Positions 17,379 through 27,900 of a stretch of DNA of 64,000 nt are shown in pieces. Source of the stretch: Vulcanimicrobiota bacterium (lineage in GTDB: Bacteria > Vulcanimicrobiota > Xenobia > Xenobiales > JADMJV01); contig JAFKGI010000019.1 of NCBI GenBank assembly GCA_017307785.1, positions 1-64,000 of the forward strand. The letters are read 5' to 3'. The notes under the pieces were generated by a model, which did no database searches, was not told the origin of the DNA, and saw only the letters and a list, made by a program, of their open reading frames with translations. Positions within the stretch are counted from its first letter, which is position 1, and each line of letters opens with the position of its first letter. The position numbers and the translations under genes are program-made.

Positions 17379-18302
17379 TCATGAAAGCGCGACAGCTTCA
17401 AAGCCGGCTTCGCGCCAGCCGTCCAGCCCGCCCAGCAGCGGATGAACCTGATGGATGCCTTTCTTTTGCAAGAGCATGGCCACGTTTGCCGCCGTCGCCT
17501 CGTTGGGGCAGCTGCAGTAGACGACCACCGGCAAATCGCGCGGGATGACGTCGAGCGCATCCAGAGCCACCACCCGGGCTCCCGGAATGGTGAAGGGATC
17601 GGCATCGCGCTGCAACTTCTGGCGCAGGTCTGCGATATACGGACTCTCTCCCCCATCGATCATTTTCTTGAGCTCGTGAGCGCTGATGCGGGCGGCCCTC
17701 AGCCTCCTCAGGAAGAACCAGCGACGGGCGAAGCGGAAGGCCAGATGAGCGGCCAGTAAGGCAGCCCCGAACTGGAGGATGGTGGCGCCGGCTTTCTCCA
17801 CCCATGCGATCAGCTCTTCCAGTTGCTCGCGCAGCAAGAAGCCCAGACCGCCGTAAAAGAGGGCCCAGAGGCCGCTGCCGATGGAATCCAGGGCGATGAA
17901 GCGAGCTACGCGCACGCCGCTCATTCCGGCCATAGGAGGCGCCAGGGTGGACAGTCCGGGCAAGAACTTGGCCACCACCAGCACGTTGGCCCCCCACTTG
18001 GAGAAACGCTCGGCGGTGCTGTTGACGCAATGGTCGGGCTCGATGGCCATGCGGCAGAGGGTTTTCAGGATGCTGGCGCCCTTTTTGCGACCCAGACCAT
18101 ACCAGGCCAGGTCTCCCAGCACCGCGGCGCCCACTGTGACCAGCAGGGCCGGGAAAAAGTTCAGGTGATCCAGGCCCACCAGGGCTCCTGCCGCCATGAG
18201 GACGGGGGCCGCCGGAAAAGGCAGACCGAGTTGCTCGAGCAGCACGGTTGCGAAGAGCAGCGGATAACCGTGAGTTTTCAAGCTTTCGAGAGTGGCGCTC
18301 AT
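17379..18302 (-). CDS. DedA-family membrane protein fused to a rhodanese domain
   Basis: 307 residues. The N-terminal ~200 are a DedA/SNARE-associated (VTT) domain: EQLGLPFPAAP (23-33), LGDLAWYGLGRKKG (62-75) and KFLPGLSTLAPPMAGMSG (112-129) are the conserved re-entrant loops. Residues ~205-307 form a cytoplasmic rhodanese domain with VVVYCSCPN, active-site Cys263, and a final GGLDGWREAGF. DedA proteins act as lipid flippases or transporters (undecaprenyl-phosphate, phosphatidylethanolamine); the DedA-rhodanese fusion is known in several phyla but its purpose is not. ATG 18302 has AAAAGG upstream. Confidence 0.9.
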   Translation of the reverse strand: MSATLESLKTHGYPLLFATVLLEQLGLPFPAAPVLMAAGALVGLDHLNFFPALLVTVGAAVLGDLAWYGLGRKKGASILKTLCRMAIEPDHCVNSTAERFSKWGANVLVVAKFLPGLSTLAPPMAGMSGVRVARFIALDSIGSGLWALFYGGLGFLLREQLEELIAWVEKAGATILQFGAALLAAHLAFRFARRWFFLRRLRAARISAHELKKMIDGGESPYIADLRQKLQRDADPFTIPGARVVALDALDVIPRDLPVVVYCSCPNEATAANVAMLLQKKGIHQVHPLLGGLDGWREAGFEAVALS

Positions 18303-18374
18303 GGAGGGGGCCTTTTGAAAGCGGGGGTCAGATCCTCCAGGGGGACCTTTGCCAGTTTTTCAGAAGCGGCGCGG

Positions 18375-18728
18375 ATGATACCCGCCAATCCCGTGATCCT
18401 GCAAACCCTGAGCTGCCTGGCCTGGTGCGACGGCCTGCTGATGGAAGAAGAAGAGGCCTTTCTACGCGACCTCATGCACCAGCTGCACCTGGATGTGGAT
18501 GAACAGCACGCGATGCTCAATTACCAGGCTCCCCTGCCCAAGGAACAAGAGCTTCTGGTGGCCTGCCCCGACCCGGGAGCGCGCCGCGAGTTTCTGCGCC
18601 TGGCGGTAGACCTGGCCTGGTGCGACGGGGAACTGTCTGATCCGGAATGGGACCTGATCAAGGGCTTTTGCCAGACCTTCGGCATGCGCATCCATACCTG
18701 GACCGACCTCAAGAACTGGTTCGGTTAA
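18375..18728 (+). CDS. TerB-like protein
   Basis: 117 residues, all-helical, with two copies of a LAWCDGxL motif (SCLAWCDGLLMEEEEAFLRDL and DLAWCDGELSDPEWDLIKGF), as in the acidic, metal-binding TerB/DjlA-type domain. Family members bind divalent metal and sit near membranes. ATG 18375 is the best start; no clear SD. It is divergent from the DedA gene and overlaps the convergent TPR gene by 4 bp. A second TerB-like protein is at 55133-55516. Confidence 0.65.
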   Translation: MIPANPVILQTLSCLAWCDGLLMEEEEAFLRDLMHQLHLDVDEQHAMLNYQAPLPKEQELLVACPDPGARREFLRLAVDLAWCDGELSDPEWDLIKGFCQTFGMRIHTWTDLKNWFG

Positions 18729-20029
18729 CGGGTTAGCAGACGGGCCAGGTCTTTGAAGGCGCCGGGAACGGTGCCGACGGCGTCGTGGGCCACCACCAGA
18801 CTGGTGACGAGCGGAGTGAACAGGGCGGGGAATTTACATTCGGCCAGGCGCACGCCGGAGGCCACCTGCTTTTCCACTTCCTGCATGGCGCTGCGAATCT
18901 TCTCGTCAGCACAGGCGCGCACAGCCCAGGCCAGGGCTTGAACTTCGTTGCCGCTGGCCTCTAGCGCGTCGGTCAGGTTGCGGCAGGATAGAATCAGCGC
19001 CGGGCGGTTGTCATCCTTCGGCTCGTTGCGCAGATACTCCAACTTGAGCTGCTCGCAGAGACGGTCCAGGCATCGGCTGAGATTGGTGGACTCTCCCATC
19101 TCCACCAACGCCAGATACTGGTCGGAGAAGATGCCCGGGTGATGGGCCAGAGCCTTGGAGAGCGGCTCTCCGTCGCGCATGACCGACTTTTCCAGCTCAT
19201 TGATGACGTTGCTGCTCAAACTGCAATTCTTGGAGGCCAGGATGCCGAAGATGCGGCTGAAGGAGAGCCCTCCTTTGACCATGATGGTGAGCATGTTGGT
19301 GAAGCACAGCAACTGCTGCGTCTTCTCGCGCTGGGTCAGTTCTTGCGTGCTCGGGGCCACTGCCGGAGCCGGTTCCGGCTCTTTGGGCAGGGGCTTCTCC
19401 TCCTGTTCCTGGAGCAGCTCCTCGGGCGGATGCTTGCCCTGCTCCAGGTGCAGGTTGACCTTGTCCAGCCAGCTGAGCAGCTCGGCGGGCAGGTCTTTGA
19501 CCTCCAGACTGAAGATCGAGGCGGCGGTGGCTTCCTCCAGATCGCCGGACTCCAGCAAGTAGAGCAGTCGGGTGACGTGAGCTTTGGGAAAATTGGCCTG
19601 CAGATCGATCAAGCTGTTGAGGGCGCGTAGGGCCAGCTCGGCCTTGTCCAGGCGCCGGTAGCACTCGGCCAGGGCCATCCAGACCTCCGGATGATCGCTG
19701 TCCGTGCGCAGCAGCTTCTGCAGCTGGACGACGGCCAGCGAGTCTTTGCCGCTGCGCGAGTAGGCGGCCGCCAGCACCACCACCAGGCGCCAATCGTCCG
19801 GCCCGGATTTCTGCAGATCGCGGTAGAACTCGATCAGACCGGCCCCCTCGAGCAGACTATCCACCAAATCGGTGAGCCTGGTCTCCAGGGGGTCTTGCAA
19901 CAGGTGAGACTTCAGCAGCGCCAGCGCGCCCCCGACGTCCCCATCCAGGATCAGTCGGTTGGCACTTTGGGCCACCTTGTCCGGGCTCTTGATCGCAGAC
20001 TCCGACACGGGGCGGCGCTTCGGAATCAT
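18725..20029 (-). CDS. TPR protein with soluble GspF/PilC-like domains
   Basis: 434 residues. Residues ~20-200 are TPR helices (DHPEVWMALAECYRRLDKAELALRALNSLI). After a Glu/Pro-rich linker (~205-235), residues ~245-345 match the cytoplasmic helical domain of GspF/PilC: FTNMLTIMVKGGLSFSRIFGIL, RDGEPLSKALAHHPGIFSDQYLALVEMGESTNLSRCLDRL. A second, weaker copy fills the C-terminus (ALIL..LTDALEASG...AGVRLAEC..FPALFTPLVTSLV). The three membrane helices that normally separate and anchor these domains are absent, so the protein is soluble. ATG 20029 has GGAAGGA. It may be an adaptor to the secretion/pilus platform, inferred from domain only. Confidence 0.75.
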   Translation of the reverse strand: MIPKRRPVSESAIKSPDKVAQSANRLILDGDVGGALALLKSHLLQDPLETRLTDLVDSLLEGAGLIEFYRDLQKSGPDDWRLVVVLAAAYSRSGKDSLAVVQLQKLLRTDSDHPEVWMALAECYRRLDKAELALRALNSLIDLQANFPKAHVTRLLYLLESGDLEEATAASIFSLEVKDLPAELLSWLDKVNLHLEQGKHPPEELLQEQEEKPLPKEPEPAPAVAPSTQELTQREKTQQLLCFTNMLTIMVKGGLSFSRIFGILASKNCSLSSNVINELEKSVMRDGEPLSKALAHHPGIFSDQYLALVEMGESTNLSRCLDRLCEQLKLEYLRNEPKDDNRPALILSCRNLTDALEASGNEVQALAWAVRACADEKIRSAMQEVEKQVASGVRLAECKFPALFTPLVTSLVVAHDAVGTVPGAFKDLARLLTR

Positions 20030-20087
20030 GAGGATTCCTTCCTGGAAAAATCGGGGAATTCCGTCCAAGAAGACCGAACGCGGGGCG

Positions 20088-20990
20088 ATGCAAGGTTTAG
20101 CCAATGTTGTTTTGTCGATGCAGCCCGCCGGCGATCACGAGTTTTTACGGGAGTGGCAGCGCGACGTCGTAGCAGCGGCCCGCACCATCACGGGGTTTCG
20201 GGACTCCGAAGAATTTCCTCAGCTGCCGGGAGTGCAAGACCGCTGGGTGCTGGTGCTGCGCTTCTTCTCAGACGAGGGACTGCGGCTCTGGCTGGAAAGT
20301 CCCCAGCGACGTGAGCTATACGCCCGGGGCGCCCCGCTGGGAGTGCACCAGGAGGTCGTGTGCGGCCCGGGCAGCTCGGTGCGGCCGGTGACGCTGCTAG
20401 TTTCCACCCGGGTGCCGGCCGATCAGGCCGAGCGCTTCCGGTGTTGGCAGAACGAGTTCCTGGAAGTGCAGAAGGCGGCCCCGGGTTACCTGGGCACCGA
20501 CTATAGCGAGGTCGGCCATCTGTGGACCATTGCGGTGCGCTTCGATTCCCAGGATCACGCCAATGACTTCCTGGTTTCGCCCGAGCGGGCAGCCATGCTG
20601 GCCAAGATCGAGTCGACCTTGCACGGCAAGCGTCGTCTGGTTCTCGATTTCGGGGGCTGGTTCGAGGCTTTGCCCTCCGGGGCGGGGCGCCCGCCAGGCT
20701 GGAAGCAGATGCTGTCGGTCTTGATCGCGATTTATCCGATTGTGATCCTGACCATGCGCTTTGTGGAGCCGCCGCTGGCCGGGCTGCACACCTCTCTGCC
20801 CCTGGTGGTGCTGCGCGGTAATGTGCTGAGCTGCTGCTTGTTGACCTGGGTGGTGATGCCGCGGCTGACGGGGGCCTTAAGCTTCTGGCTACAACCGGCG
20901 GAAGGCCAGCCGGCCTGGTGGGAACGAGCGGGAACGGCGCTGGTATTGTTGGTGCTGCTGCTCGAGGTGGCGATCTTCAGCCTGACCTAG
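20088..20990 (+). CDS. Tandem ABM-domain membrane protein (COG3224-like)
   Basis: 300 residues. Two antibiotic-biosynthesis-monooxygenase (dimeric alpha/beta barrel) domains: ~3-95 (EFLREWQRDVVAAARTITGF) and ~103-195 (RFRCWQNEFLEVQKAAPGYLGTDY), followed by three hydrophobic helices (~212-232, 242-262, 280-299). This matches the COG3224 'ABM superfamily enzyme' plan. Biochemical role is unknown; ABM domains act in quinone or heme chemistry. Start ATG 20088; upstream in-frame ATGs fall inside the divergent TPR gene's leader. Confidence 0.75.
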   Translation: MQGLANVVLSMQPAGDHEFLREWQRDVVAAARTITGFRDSEEFPQLPGVQDRWVLVLRFFSDEGLRLWLESPQRRELYARGAPLGVHQEVVCGPGSSVRPVTLLVSTRVPADQAERFRCWQNEFLEVQKAAPGYLGTDYSEVGHLWTIAVRFDSQDHANDFLVSPERAAMLAKIESTLHGKRRLVLDFGGWFEALPSGAGRPPGWKQMLSVLIAIYPIVILTMRFVEPPLAGLHTSLPLVVLRGNVLSCCLLTWVVMPRLTGALSFWLQPAEGQPAWWERAGTALVLLVLLLEVAIFSLT

Positions 20991-21037
20991 GGCGAACTGT
21001 TTTTCGTGAAACATTTGTTCGATCGCCGAAACGAGGG

Positions 21038-22036
21038 TCAGGGGCGGGCGATGTAGTCCTGGAGCATTTTGCGATAGCCGGTGAACTGAATGTCCAGCAG
21101 CACCTCGGTGTCGACGGTGGTCAGGCGAATTTCGCCGGTGCGACCCCGTTCGGCCAGGGTTTTGCGGGCGGTGCTGAGAGCGTCCTCCAGGGCTTCGCAG
21201 GACTCCGGGGTGTCGGTGCGCCAGCGCACCTGCATGTCCATACGGTCATCCGAGATAAGATCGCCGGTCCAGGTCACCAGGGTGACGTGCTCAAACAGCT
21301 TGTTGAGCTTCTCCTCCCCAATGGCCGTCTTGATGGCCTCGAAGTCTCGCCGGTTGGCCCATTCGAAGAAGCGCAGCACGCTGTTCTGCCGGTTGAGCAA
21401 AACCCCGTAGGTGTCCTGGTCCTGATTCACCAGGCCCAGGTTCTTGGCCAGGTCAGGGTTGGGGGTCGTCTTCTTCTCGAGGACGCGGTGGGCAGTCTCC
21501 AGGTCGGCAAAGCCATAAAAGGTTCCCTGGACGCGGGTGACGACCAGGGCTTCTTCGCGTTTCTGGCCGGGCTTGGCGCGGATGACCACCACTTCCTTGC
21601 CGATCTTCTCGGTCTCGTAGGGCTTACCGTCAGGCCCATTCAGCAGGCCCGAGTAGAAGATGCCCTGCAGACCCTGGAAACCCGATAGAGTGAGCATAAA
21701 AGAAGCCTTGTCATGACCCTGCTCGTCGAAATGGTCGATGCGCACCATCTGAAAAGGCAAAAACTGCATGAGGATATTGGTGCTGGAGCGGCCCAAGAAG
21801 TTGGACACCAGATCCAGGGCAGAGCCGGAGCCGCCCGTGCGGGTTTTGATCGAGTCCCAGGCGGAGTTGAAAAGGGATTTGAAGCCTTCGTCGTCAGGAC
21901 GTGCGTGCACCACGCCCAGCGAAACGGTCTTGCTATCCAGCAAAAGAGAAATAGGCGGCATCGGGTCGGCTCCCTTTTTGGGGGGAACCGCCCACGATGC
22001 CGCCGTGAGCAAGATGATGAAGAGAGCCTTATTCAA
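21038..22036 (-). CDS. Secreted protein of unknown function
   Basis: 332 residues with a signal peptide (MNKALFIILLTAASWA). The mature protein is soluble and mixed alpha/beta, with features that recall DUF3352-like cell-envelope proteins (GVLLNRQNSVLRFFEWANRRDFEAIKTAI; long helix near the C-terminus), but I do not recognise it firmly. Start codon is TTG 22036. TACTAG is at -12 to -7, close to the leaderless pattern. Ends 19 bp after gnd stop region, i.e. it lies just downstream of gnd on the same strand and could be co-transcribed. Confidence 0.6.
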   Translation of the reverse strand: MNKALFIILLTAASWAVPPKKGADPMPPISLLLDSKTVSLGVVHARPDDEGFKSLFNSAWDSIKTRTGGSGSALDLVSNFLGRSSTNILMQFLPFQMVRIDHFDEQGHDKASFMLTLSGFQGLQGIFYSGLLNGPDGKPYETEKIGKEVVVIRAKPGQKREEALVVTRVQGTFYGFADLETAHRVLEKKTTPNPDLAKNLGLVNQDQDTYGVLLNRQNSVLRFFEWANRRDFEAIKTAIGEEKLNKLFEHVTLVTWTGDLISDDRMDMQVRWRTDTPESCEALEDALSTARKTLAERGRTGEIRLTTVDTEVLLDIQFTGYRKMLQDYIARP

Positions 22037-22055
22037 GCTGCTCTAGTAAGCCATC

Positions 22056-23510
<1,455 letters not shown>

Positions 23511-23523
23511 TTATGCCTCCAAG

Positions 23524-23832
23524 TTACATCTGATCTAAAAAGTCTTGCATCTCGCCGGCGGCGTGCGCGTCACCGACTTCTTCAGCTACGGCGATACCCT
23601 TTTCCAACCAGTCGGTCGCGGCCTTCTCGTCCCCCTGATCGAAAGCCAGCTTGCCCAGCTGGAAGTAGGCGGCCACATAGCGGTCGTCTTTTTCCAGCGT
23701 GAGGCGAAAGTGGCGCTCTGCTTCCAGCGGCTGGCCTTCGAGATGCTCCAGACCCAGGGCGAACTGGGTGAAGGTGTCGTTGGGGTCCATTTGCAGCAGT
23801 TGTTGCAATGTCTTGATACGCTCTTGGTTCAT
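23524..23832 (-). CDS. Small TPR protein
   Basis: 102 residues consisting of about two and a half tetratricopeptide repeats (NDTFTQFALGLEHLEGQPLEAERHFRLTLEKDD, then YVAAYFQLGKLAFDQGDEKAA). A small protein-interaction module, no signal peptide. ATG 23832 is chosen since upstream residues look non-coding. Likely co-transcribed with gnd, 13 bp apart. Confidence 0.75.
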   Translation of the reverse strand: MNQERIKTLQQLLQMDPNDTFTQFALGLEHLEGQPLEAERHFRLTLEKDDRYVAAYFQLGKLAFDQGDEKAATDWLEKGIAVAEEVGDAHAAGEMQDFLDQM

Positions 23833-23882
23833 AGCCGGAGCTTCGTAGAGCGGCAGGGCGATGCCCTCTATCGACGACGGAA

Positions 23883-24605
23883 TTAGAGAACGGGCCGCCG
23901 CCTGGGACGATAGGCCAGCAGAGCCAGGCAACTGATGGTCAGCGGAACGGTAGCCTCCGCGCCATTCAGCTCGGGCGCAGCACCCGTCGCATTGAAGGTG
24001 GCAACAAAGGCCAGGGGACCGTTGAAGGCCCCGCCGCCGTCCCAGCCGCTTCCATCGCTCAAAGCGGAAGACGAAAGACTATTTGAAAAGACGAAGTGTC
24101 CCCCGAATTGATTGCCTGCCGTATAGTTAGAGTCCCAGGCATACCGCAGAGATCCGGGGTAGCTGCCCGACGAGGTCAGAGTGGTATAGTAAACGACATA
24201 CAGTTGGCCGGCGCTGACGGCGATGCTGCCGAAGTCGGCCGTGACCCGCTCGTACAGCGTGCTACTGGTCCCAGGAATGACCAGCCCGGTCACGCTGGCC
24301 AGGATGGAGCCGGCCACTGCACCATTCGTCGTGTTATCCCAAAGGGCCAGGTAGGCATCCACCGTTTGGGGGCCAGTGCCGCCGAAACCGCGAATGTCAA
24401 AACTGACGCTATTGAACGTGGTGGCGCCGACGGGCGCAACAAAAGTCTCGCCATACGTGGCCGAAGAATTATTATTCCCGAAGGAAGCGATCCTTTCGAC
24501 CGACCCACTACCATCACCGGTCGACGAGTTGTCATAGACAATGGGGGCGGCGTGGCAGCCGAGAGATAGGCTGGTAAACAACACAGGGTGGGCAAGGATT
24601 TTCAT
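23883..24605 (-). CDS. Exported surface protein with C-terminal sorting signal
   Basis: 240 residues: signal peptide (~1-20), a Gly/Ser/Thr-rich beta-sandwich-like body (choice-of-anchor style: VYDNSSTGDGSGSVERIASF, TFNSVSFDIRGFGGTG) and a tripartite C-terminus: APELNGAEAT, a hydrophobic helix (VPLTISCLALLAY) and the basic end RPRRRPVL. This resembles PEP-CTERM/MYXO-CTERM-type sorting tails recognised by exosortase- or rhombosortase-like enzymes. No sortase gene is in the window. No SD or leaderless box is clear at ATG 24605. Confidence 0.7.
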   Translation of the reverse strand: MKILAHPVLFTSLSLGCHAAPIVYDNSSTGDGSGSVERIASFGNNNSSATYGETFVAPVGATTFNSVSFDIRGFGGTGPQTVDAYLALWDNTTNGAVAGSILASVTGLVIPGTSSTLYERVTADFGSIAVSAGQLYVVYYTTLTSSGSYPGSLRYAWDSNYTAGNQFGGHFVFSNSLSSSALSDGSGWDGGGAFNGPLAFVATFNATGAAPELNGAEATVPLTISCLALLAYRPRRRPVL

Positions 24606-24691
24606 AGCAGCCCGGCGTTTTGAGACGGGCTGCGAATTTACCTTGCCGTGGGAGGCCAGGACTTGAAGAAAATAACCTTGCCAAGGCGTGC

Positions 24692-24697
24692 TACTAT
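24692..24697 (+). promoter_or_regulatory. Leaderless-type -10 (TACTAT)
   Basis: TACTAT occupies -12 to -7 from ATG 24704, and no SD lies between. Confidence 0.5.
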
Positions 24698-24703
24698 AGC
24701 TGG

Positions 24704-24847
24704 ATGCGCACCATGATCCAACTCACCGAAGCCCAGCTGGCTCAGCTGCTGGAAGTATCCCCGCGTCGGGAGAATTTGCTCGACGCCGTCCGCCAACCGC
24801 AAGCCGCTCCTCCCCCACCCGCCGTGGTGGCCAAGAGCCAGAACTGA
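24704..24847 (+). CDS. Small protein, 47 residues
   Basis: A 47-residue ORF: an amphipathic helix (MIQLTEAQLAQLLEVSPRRENLLDAV) followed by a Pro-rich tail (QPQAAPPPPAVVAKSQN). It is bracketed by a -10 box at the leaderless position and by a good terminator 17 bp after the stop, so it looks like a complete one-gene transcription unit. Not recognised; an alternative start is ATG 24713. Confidence 0.55.
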   Translation: MRTMIQLTEAQLAQLLEVSPRRENLLDAVRQPQAAPPPPAVVAKSQN

Positions 24848-24864
24848 AAGAACCGTTCCCCGGA

Positions 24865-24896
24865 AGCCCTCCGCATTGCTCGCGGGGGGCTTTTTT
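24865..24896 (+). terminator. Rho-independent terminator
   Basis: AGCCCTCCGC and GCGGGGGGCT pair around a 7-base loop, followed by a run of six T. It closes the small ORF and separates it from the repeat lipoprotein. Confidence 0.85.
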
Positions 24897-24942
24897 CATT
24901 TTTGGGAACTTTAGAATGGTTTAACTTTGGTAGAAATGTGCC

Positions 24943-27900
24943 ATGCTCGCTGCTATGCGAAATGTATTCGGGGTATTTCTGCTTCTGCTTATTTTGTGCG
25001 GATGTGGAGGTGGAGGCGGCGGCCAAAGTGGTGCCAGCTCTGGGGGCAGCAGCCCGAGCCAAATGACTCAGCTGCCGGACGTTACGCTGCTTCGGGTCGA
25101 GCTCTCGCCCGGATCGTCTTCGCTGGCTTTAGGATTGACCACCGAATTGCAATTGTTCGCGGTCTATTCCAATGGAATTCGGGTGGACGTGACCGGACAG
25201 GCTACCTTCACCAGTTCGACAGCGGCGTTGACCCTGAGCGGAGCGCGAGCCACGGCGGCAAGCCAGGGCACCTCGTTGGTGACCGGCAGCTTTCAAGGCC
25301 AGACGGCCCAGAGCCAGATTCAGGTGACGACCGCCACTCTCAGCAGTTTGCGCATCGATCCGCCTTCGGCCACGCTGGCGGCGGGTTTGACCCAGTCTTT
25401 TCGCGCCTACGGCACTTTCAGCGATGGTTCTATCGACGAGGTGACCTCCTCGGTTAGCTGGAGCGTGCTCGAACCCGCGCGGGCCGAGTTTCTGGCCAGT
25501 CCGAAGGGTTTGTTGCGAGCCCTGAGTGCCGGCACCACTCAGGTGCAGGCCACTCTGCAGGGGCGCACCGCTCGGGCTGACCTGAGCGTGACCTCGGCCG
25601 TGCTGGAAAGCCTGGAAGTTTCCCCCCGACCGATCAGCCTGCCGGCAGGCATCGGTCAGCAATTCGTAGCCACCGGAGTTTACAGCGACGGCAGTCACCG
25701 AACAGTGACCCAAGACGTGACCTGGAGCTCCAGTGATACCGACACGTTCCTAATTTCCGACGCGGTCGGTAGCAAGGGCATTGGAGCCGGATTGAAGACC
25801 GGATCGGTCACCGTCACCGCCCGACTGGGCGCGGTCAGCGGCCTGGGCGAGGTGACCGTGAACGAGGCGGTTCTGCAAAGCCTGACTCTGACCCCCACCA
25901 ACGGCTCGCTGGCCCGGGGCCTGGAGCTCGATTTCCGCGCCGAGGGACGTTTTAGCGACGGGCGCACGCGTGACATGAGCGACCAGGTGGTGTGGGACAG
26001 TTCGGCCAGCGCCGTGGCCGAGATCTCGAATTTGCCCGGTTCGACCGGACGAGTTCGCGCACTACAGCTGGGCGAGACCACGATTTCGGCGACCTTGCTT
26101 GGCGTTTCCCAGAGCACCACCCTGTCGGTAACGGCAGCCGCGCTCCAGCGACTCGAGGTGGAGGGAATCGCTCCTGAACTGCCCGCCGGCTTGACCCGCC
26201 AGTTGACCGCCCGGGGCTATTTCAGTGACGGAACTCAGGACGACTTGAGCAACCAGGTGGTCTGGAATTCGAGCAATCCAGAGGTGGCCGTGGTCGACCA
26301 GAGCGGACTGGTCACTTCCAAAGAATCCGGCGGGACTACGATTTCCGTGGAGCGCGGGGCGGTCTCCGGCAACGCGGAGTTGACGGTCAGCGCAGCCGTG
26401 CTGCAAAGTCTGACCCTGGCGCCCCTGGACGGACAGTTGCCGCTGGGCCTGACCCGCCGCTTCACCGCCACCGGTCACTACAGCGACTCGTCTGAGTCGA
26501 ACCTGAGCGACCAGGTGACCTGGAGCAGCAGTGATGATTTGACGGCCAGCATTTCCAACGCGTCGGGAAGCGAGGGCCTGGCCCGCGCCCTCAAGACCGG
26601 CACGGTCGAGATTCGCGCCCGGTTGGGGGCCCAAGAAAGCCAGACCGGACTGGAAGTGACCGCGGCAGTAGTTACGAAAGTGCTGGTCTCCCCCACCATC
26701 TTAAGCTTGCCGGTCGGCCTGGGCGCCCCCTTGCGAGCGACGGCCGTCTATTCGGACGGACGCCAGACCGTGGTGACCGACCAGGTGGAGTGGACGTCAG
26801 CAGATGCTTCCGTGACGGTTGATTCGTCCGGGCGCACGGTGGGTGCGGCCGAGGGCGGTTCGCTGGTAAAGGCCCGACTGGGTGAGGTGGTTGGTACTCT
26901 GGACGTGAGCGTTTCGGGTACGGTAACCAACCTGAAGGTGCTGACCGGAGCCGCCGCATCGAGCCGTGGAGCGAAGACTCGATTCTACGCGTTGGCAATT
27001 TTGTCGGATGGTAGTTCGCGAGACGCCACGGAAGACGTGCAGTGGTCAGTGCAACCGTCCACTTTCGGCACCATCACCCAGGGAGCCAACCGGCCCGGCG
27101 AAATGACTGCCGCAGCCAGCGGTCCCGCCAGTGCTCAAGTGCTGGCCACATTGGGTTCATTGCAGTCACAACGGAGTATCGGCAATTCTAGCCCGACGGG
27201 CTTTGCCGCCTTTCCCCGCTCGCTCAATCTCCCGGTCGGCGCTCGCCGATCGGTGCGGGCCTTCACCAATCTCCGCAATGAACTCCCCCGGGCAATCTGG
27301 CAGAGTGAAAATCCAGCGATTGCCACCGTGGTGAATGGGGAAGTGGTGGCCAACGGGCCAGGAAACACCACCATATCGCTCAGCGACGGCAGCTCGACCT
27401 GGCCCGGACTGCTCGTTCACGTGCCGGCCAGTCCGCTGGTGGCCATCGAAGTGCAGGCTCCCAGCGGCTCCATTCCCGCAGGGACGTGGGGCGCGGTTAG
27501 CGCGCAGGCGGTGACCGCCGCCGGAGAGCGGTTTGAAATCAGTCATCTAGCCGAATGGACGAGTTCCGACCCGGAGACCCTGCTGGTGAACGCCGGGCGG
27601 GTCGAAGCCCGAGGCGGCGGAAGTGCTCAACTGACCGCTCGATTTGCCGGCTTCAGCGCCTCCGCCAGTGTTTCGACGGGGGGCGACTCCCCTGCAGCGA
27701 TCTTCGTGGACAGCAAAGCTTCTCATGGTGGCGATGGCTCGCAAGCGCATCCCTTCAACAACCTGTCCGAGGCTATGGACAGGCTGAGCAGTGGTGGCAA
27801 GCTCTTTGCCTTTGCAGGCTCAGCGGATGCCGACGGAATGCAATTCGGCGGCGGCCTGCCGGCTAGCTTCGAGTTTCGCGGTCAGGGAGCAGGCTGGCAG

